A DNA stretch of 64,000 bases. Source: Gamsiella multidivaricata. Taxonomy: Eukaryota > Mortierellomycota > Mortierellomycetes > Mortierellales > Mortierellaceae. The notes beneath the pieces are model-generated. The model saw only the letters and a program-made list of their open reading frames with translations, had not been told where the DNA came from and searched no databases. The stretch is from positions 1 to 64,000 of the forward strand of contig NW_026251789.1 in NCBI RefSeq assembly GCF_025024155.1, read 5' to 3'. Position numbers and translations under genes: made by a program. This document shows, in pieces, positions 59,402-64,000 of the stretch. Every line of letters begins with the position of its first letter. Position 1 is the first letter of the stretch.

Positions 59402-62400
59402 TTAAACATTGGAGGTGCTTGTGGAGACGGTGGCTGCAGCAATGACTGCATTTGTTGAAGCAGCAGCGGCTGTCCCGCTCTTCTTGTCCGCGAGATCCAG
59501 CTCCTTGACCTGCTTCATCAGCCTTGCTCCGATAATGCCATTGGGATCCAATGGCCCCAGCTTCTGTCCGAAGTATGCCATATCCGCCTGTAACCTATTT
59601 AAATGAAATATAGCGCGACATTGTCAGTCAACATGCAAATGCAAGCAGACATTGAAGTACCATCAATATGAACGCACCTGGTCTTCCCAAGTGGCGTCGT
59701 AATAGGCAGTTTCTGGATCTCCTCCTCGAGTCTTGTGGTAAACATTTGCAGAACCTCGTCGATAACCCTCTAGAGTTGTCAATAAAAGGATGTCGTTAGC
59801 ATCATGGGGCCGGATTTATATGAGAAAACTCACTTAACACAACATGCTTACCCGCATGGATGCGGCAGGCAGGAAGCGGCTCAAGACTTTGTGAAGAGTG
59901 ATGGCATCCTTAACCAAAGAATCCATAAAGGTATTCACGTTTCCTCCGCCGTTAGCGAGCTGTTGGGCAGGTTTGTTGAGTGCATCATAGTCGACAACCG
60001 CAGGGTTGACCATGGATCGCATATGGAGAGCGAGACGCTCTGTCATGATCGTCACCAATTTAGCGTGAATCTCGTTCTGGTGCTCTTGAAAGTCCCGAAG
60101 AATCCTATCAAACTCTGTCAGCATAACCATTTGCTTGTCCGTCATCTTGGAGCGTATCCAGTCCTTGACATACGGGATCAGTGTGGCAAAGACACTCAAC
60201 GACTGCGACGCTAGAGCCAGGTGTTTTGCTGTGATATTTTTTAGTCCTGCTGATCGCATTGCTCCAGCACCAAGAATAACTTGACATGTCCTTGAGTTGA
60301 ACAGCTAGAAATTTTTTTTGATAATTCGTGGTTGGCATAAAAGTCCTTGAAAGTTGAACGCTTTGCAAAATGGAAGAAGGATTTGTACCTTCAGTAACTC
60401 GATAACACGCTGCATGACATCCGTTGTAAGTGCCGAGATGTTGTTAAGTATATCGAGATACTCTGCCAAAATGTCCAGCAGCACCAATGAACAGCTAACA
60501 ACGAAAAAGACTTCATCCCGAATCGAGAGAACGCGCGTTGGTGCCGGAACTTCTGCTTTGGCGCCCCTTTTGCCACTGTTGACCGATCCATTCGACCCCT
60601 TGGACGCCAGATGTGATGAAATAAAGCTGTCGTGATCGTCTATTCCCTGAACCGGCGGTGGAGCTGCCAACTGAAGTATATTGAACGCCATTGTAAAGTC
60701 TTCGTTGCGGGCCTCCTGCAAACTAAGTGTCGATATGGCGACAATCCCGTTCGCAGTCGCCTGAGAAGACCATGGCACCTCTACCTGGACCCACTGATCC
60801 TCTCCGACAGAAAGCGCAAGTTGGCTTGTCTTTTCGATATGGAACTGCAGTAGGAATGCCTTGGACTAAAGATGTAATTGGGTTTCAAACAGCGGGACAC
60901 TTCGTTAGTACTGCACGAGCGTAGTCATGTAGACAGCTCAAACAAAAGATAAAAGGTGCTCACCTGAGAAAGAATAGCTGTTCTCAGGCCATAACACATA
61001 TACCCAGACAAGAGCTCGCTTTGAAGAACAAAGGACCAAGTCAGCCTCAGCAGCTTGTAGACCTCCGCTGGCAGAAGCTTGGCGCTTTGCTCGCTCCTCA
61101 TGCCCATCAGCTTTGCACACCGCGAATGGGCCAAGTCTGCGGCCGCGAACAGAATTTCCTCCGACTCTGTCTCGAGCTGGCGAAATAATTGAGTTACGGC
61201 ACTAGCACTCAGATAACCGTCCTCGTTCTCCTCGAGTTGCAATGCTGCGAATCCATGGATTGGCGGAGACTGAGCTGTGCCACCAAAGGGTGTCCTTGGC
61301 GATGTTATTTTGCTACCTCCAGGGGCGACTATCCGTTTCCTACCTGACTGCAAGGGCGTCGATCCTGGCGTATTTGTTCCTAGACTGAAACCAGCGCTTT
61401 CTCCATCTGATCTGCCCTGGTCTTCCTCTGGTTCCTCATATTCACCATTCTCATCCTCCCCGTCTTTCATCTCACGGATCGATGCGGACTCCTGCATGCT
61501 GTCGGAATCTGACGCTGAATCAACTATGATCAACTGGCCCGTACCCTGAGCCTCCGCTTTCCGGACACAGTGGAGCATAAGCTGGTGATAGAGCGACACC
61601 CTTTGGAACGCCCCTAACAAGAATGCATAACTGTAAGACAGCATCTTGTAGAAAGTCAATGGGTCCATTTCCCGTAGTTGTTTCGTCAATGCCGCCCTAT
61701 CAAATTAAATGGTATAAAATGTCGAGATATTAGTATGGATTATCATAGGATTCAGTGATTTCGTATCCAGACGTTGCTTGACCTACATTTGGTCCTTTTT
61801 CTTGGCGGATACTGGACCAATCGAGTTAGCTGCGTTTGGATCAGGAGGTGGGTATTGCTAACGTCATTAATAGAAGAATGATTCATTAAAACCAGTAGCT
61901 CTCCTCAGCTGAGGGCAAGTCGGGCTTGGTGGATGCCGCAGATAAAGACTTACAGATTTGATAATGTTCTTGATCTCCTGTAAAATCTGTTCTCTGTACG
62001 TCTGAAGTGCGATTCCTGCCCGATTCGTCCTGAGCAGCCCTTGAATTAATGGCAGCATCTTGTCTTGAAGGTCGCGCTCAAGCTCGACCTGCTTTGACAG
62101 GAGCGGGTTGATGCCTCGGTTGAAGTTGGGTTTCGTGAATTTTGTGTTGGTAGTATCGACTTTTCCAAGGTCTGTCAATAGAGTGGCAACATCCAGCTTT
62201 CCGATTCGCGCACGAAAGTCGTTCAGCAGCAGGTTCACAAGGTCACTTTCCATCATCTTCCCAATCATTTTCCTCATCTCTGTGAGCTGACCACCAAAGT
62301 GAACAAGAGCCAACACGCCACGAATGTCCAGTGACCGTGGTGAAGAGAGGATAGCAGAGGAGGAAGGAATAAGAGCGAGACTCGGGTCGAATCCAGGTGT

Positions 62401-63867
62401 CGCCTCTAAGTGCTTCATGTCTCCATCTATGAGGACTCTTTGAGCGCCATCAATGAGATCCAGTGCACCAAAGTAGTTACCATTACCAAGTAGGACTTGA
62501 ATCATTGGTTGCGTCGATCGAATTTCTTTGACCATGCGAATCCCGTTGTGCAATAAGCCAAGGTTCCTCCTGCGTCTTTTGAGACGAACGACCTCCAGTC
62601 CCTGTTTAGATTGCGTGTTATCGATTCTTGCCAATTGCGCTCGAAGGACGTGGATTTGGGATACGCACTCCAATGTCTGGGAATGCAGTGCCTGAAGGTT
62701 GGAAAGCGCCTCGAAGAACGAAGTCGATCGCCGTGAAATCTCGGTCATCAAGTGAATTTCGACTGTGTCAAGATAATGGGACAATTTCTCCTGAAGGATG
62801 CTGTTGGTCACGATTGACGTGGTATTATTCTTTGCATCCGATGGTCCAGTTTGCTCGCAGACAAGGTCGAATGTTCTTGGGTTCTCAAAGTTAAAGTTTG
62901 GATCGAAAAAGATGGACGGCACCGTGTCAAGCGCAGGTGTGTCAGGCAGAGAGGGCTTCATCGGCACTGGTTCCTTAGTCTCGGGCATATCGGGTACTGA
63001 ATATGGATTGCGCGCGCTCTCGGTCCTGTCCATGACCATTGCTGACGATTGTGTTAAGGGCGGGCTCATTATCTGTGGTTGTAGTTGACTCGCCAATGAC
63101 TCGAAAGACGATTCAAAAGGTGAGCGGGGAGAGTGTGCGTTTGCTCCATCTGATGGCCTGACTCCTGCTCTGTTATTCTGGTATCTTTCAAACACGGGCG
63201 TGATGTGTTTTATGTAGCTGTCGAATTCCGATGCCTTTACTTTGCGGATCGGGACTGGTGTCACTGGGGGTATATCGGTTTTGGTTGGCTTTGCAGTTGA
63301 TGAAGGTCGCTTCGTTGGGTTGTTCAGAACCCCAGAGATGGCTAGTTCCACAAAGCAAAGAGTCCCAAGTATGAAGGCGTTAGCGCTATACTATCTGCAA
63401 GTAAAAGTCATCTGAGATCGGTTCTAAACCCGGAACATACCATTGAATCCGATATCTGCCCTTGTCCATGGCTGTGAACTAAGAAACAAAATAGTATAAA
63501 GAAACTTGCGTCAGTACTATAGTGGGGGAGGGGGGGACACCAGATCAACACCACCAGCTTTTTGATCCACATACGCTTCAGAGAGAGTGCTGTAACTTGA
63601 GGCTGTGCTGTCTCGTCGTGAGGTATGGTGTGGACGGATAAAAGGTCGGGAGGAGCCTGTGGCGAGGGACGATACAGGCGTCGAGGAAGACGAAGAAGTT
63701 GAGGACGAGGTGGTGGATCCGTGAAGGCGCCTGGAGGCAATTGGGTCGAGACTAGACTCAGTCTGAGGATATCCATTGCGATTATAAGGACGGGAACCGT
63801 TGCTGAAGCCAAGTCCGAGTCCAGCAGTGCCATTGCCGTTGGGTGGAGCAGCTGAGTCGTGCTGCAT
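59402..63867 (-). CDS. VPS54: Vps54, subunit of the GARP tethering complex
   Basis: Minus-strand exons 63867-63575, 63478-63441, 63341-61954, 61857-61787, 61696-60964, 60865-60389, 60304-59852, 59769-59678 and 59594-59402 join in frame to about 1245 residues. The N-terminus is Ser-rich, then SQPWTRADIGFN and AISGVLNNPTKRPSS. The Vps54 core includes PSIFFDPNFNFENPRTFDLV and KLSHYLDTVEIHLMTEISRR, then SSFFEALSNLQALHSQTLE-like coiled coil (here STSFFEALSNLQALHSQTL). The C-terminal domain has AGLKNITAKHLALASQSLSV and KMTDKQMVMLTEFDRILRDF. GARP (Vps51-54) tethers endosome-derived vesicles at the trans-Golgi network. The end is Ala/Thr/Ser-rich. The stop lies only about 140 bp upstream of the eS1 start on the same strand. 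Confidence 0.95.
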
Positions 63868-64000
63868 TCTGTGCGAGGAGTGATGGAAAAGGTGCTTGTG
63901 GTCAGTTGAGAAAGCGAAATGTGCTGCTGGTCAAGGACGATGACGCGTGCTAGTCCCGACAGTGGAGATGAAAGGAAGGAGGAGGAGAGGGCTCAATGGC

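Overview
This is nuclear DNA from a filamentous fungus. The protein-coding genes are intron-rich, with mostly GT-AG introns of about 50-150 bp, GTATGT/GTAAGT-type donors, CT-rich leaders and short gaps between genes. Kinesin-4, Atg2, Snx4/Atg24, Vps54, cytochrome c heme lyase, a CsbD/Hmp1-like small protein and PPR proteins fit a fungus. Long Ser/Asn/Gln/His runs, a YEATS2-like protein with a histone-fold tail and a JTB-like membrane protein point to an early-diverging lineage; Mucoromycota, perhaps a Mortierella relative, is my inference and is not proven. There are no rRNAs, tRNAs, CRISPR arrays or bacterial-style operons that I can support.

Layout. Bases 1-4323 hold the 3' end of one gene and then about 4 kb of low-complexity DNA with broken coding remnants. 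Bases 4324-11674 are a kinesin-4 gene of six exons. It converges with an At4g15545-like coiled-coil gene (16710-12584, minus), followed by a small unknown gene (17505-17020, minus). Bases 18467-20204 carry a Ser/Pro/His-rich putative regulator, and then come two head-to-head PPR genes (23139-20479 minus; 23368-25399 plus). Atg2 fills 25979-34809 in eleven exons. A 3.6 kb gap (34810-38433) has one small gene and several TATA-led micro-ORFs. Snx4/Atg24 (38434-40792) and a GST-like gene (41194-42215) follow.

The right half holds a YEATS2-like gene (46106-42386, minus) divergent from REX4 (46688-47951), and a JTB-like gene (48951-48114, minus) divergent from mitochondrial uL11m (49185-49637). Cytochrome c heme lyase (50023-50966), ribosomal uL16/RPL10 (51864-52932) and a CsbD-like gene (53402-53698) come next. 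A decayed PIF/Harbinger transposon (about 54045-56466), ribosomal eS1/RPS3A (59264-57275, minus) and Vps54 (63867-59402, minus) complete the window.

Functional themes. Several genes concern membrane traffic and autophagy (Atg2, Snx4/Atg24, Vps54). Others serve mitochondrial gene expression or biogenesis (two PPR proteins, uL11m, heme lyase) and ribosome production (RPL10, eS1, REX4). They do not form an obvious single pathway cluster. Exon joins were derived by hand from reading frame, splice signals and recognised protein families. I found no clearly new multi-gene system; the best leads are the YEATS2-like architecture, unusual gene structures, the divergent gene pairs and the micro-ORFs of the 3.6 kb gap.
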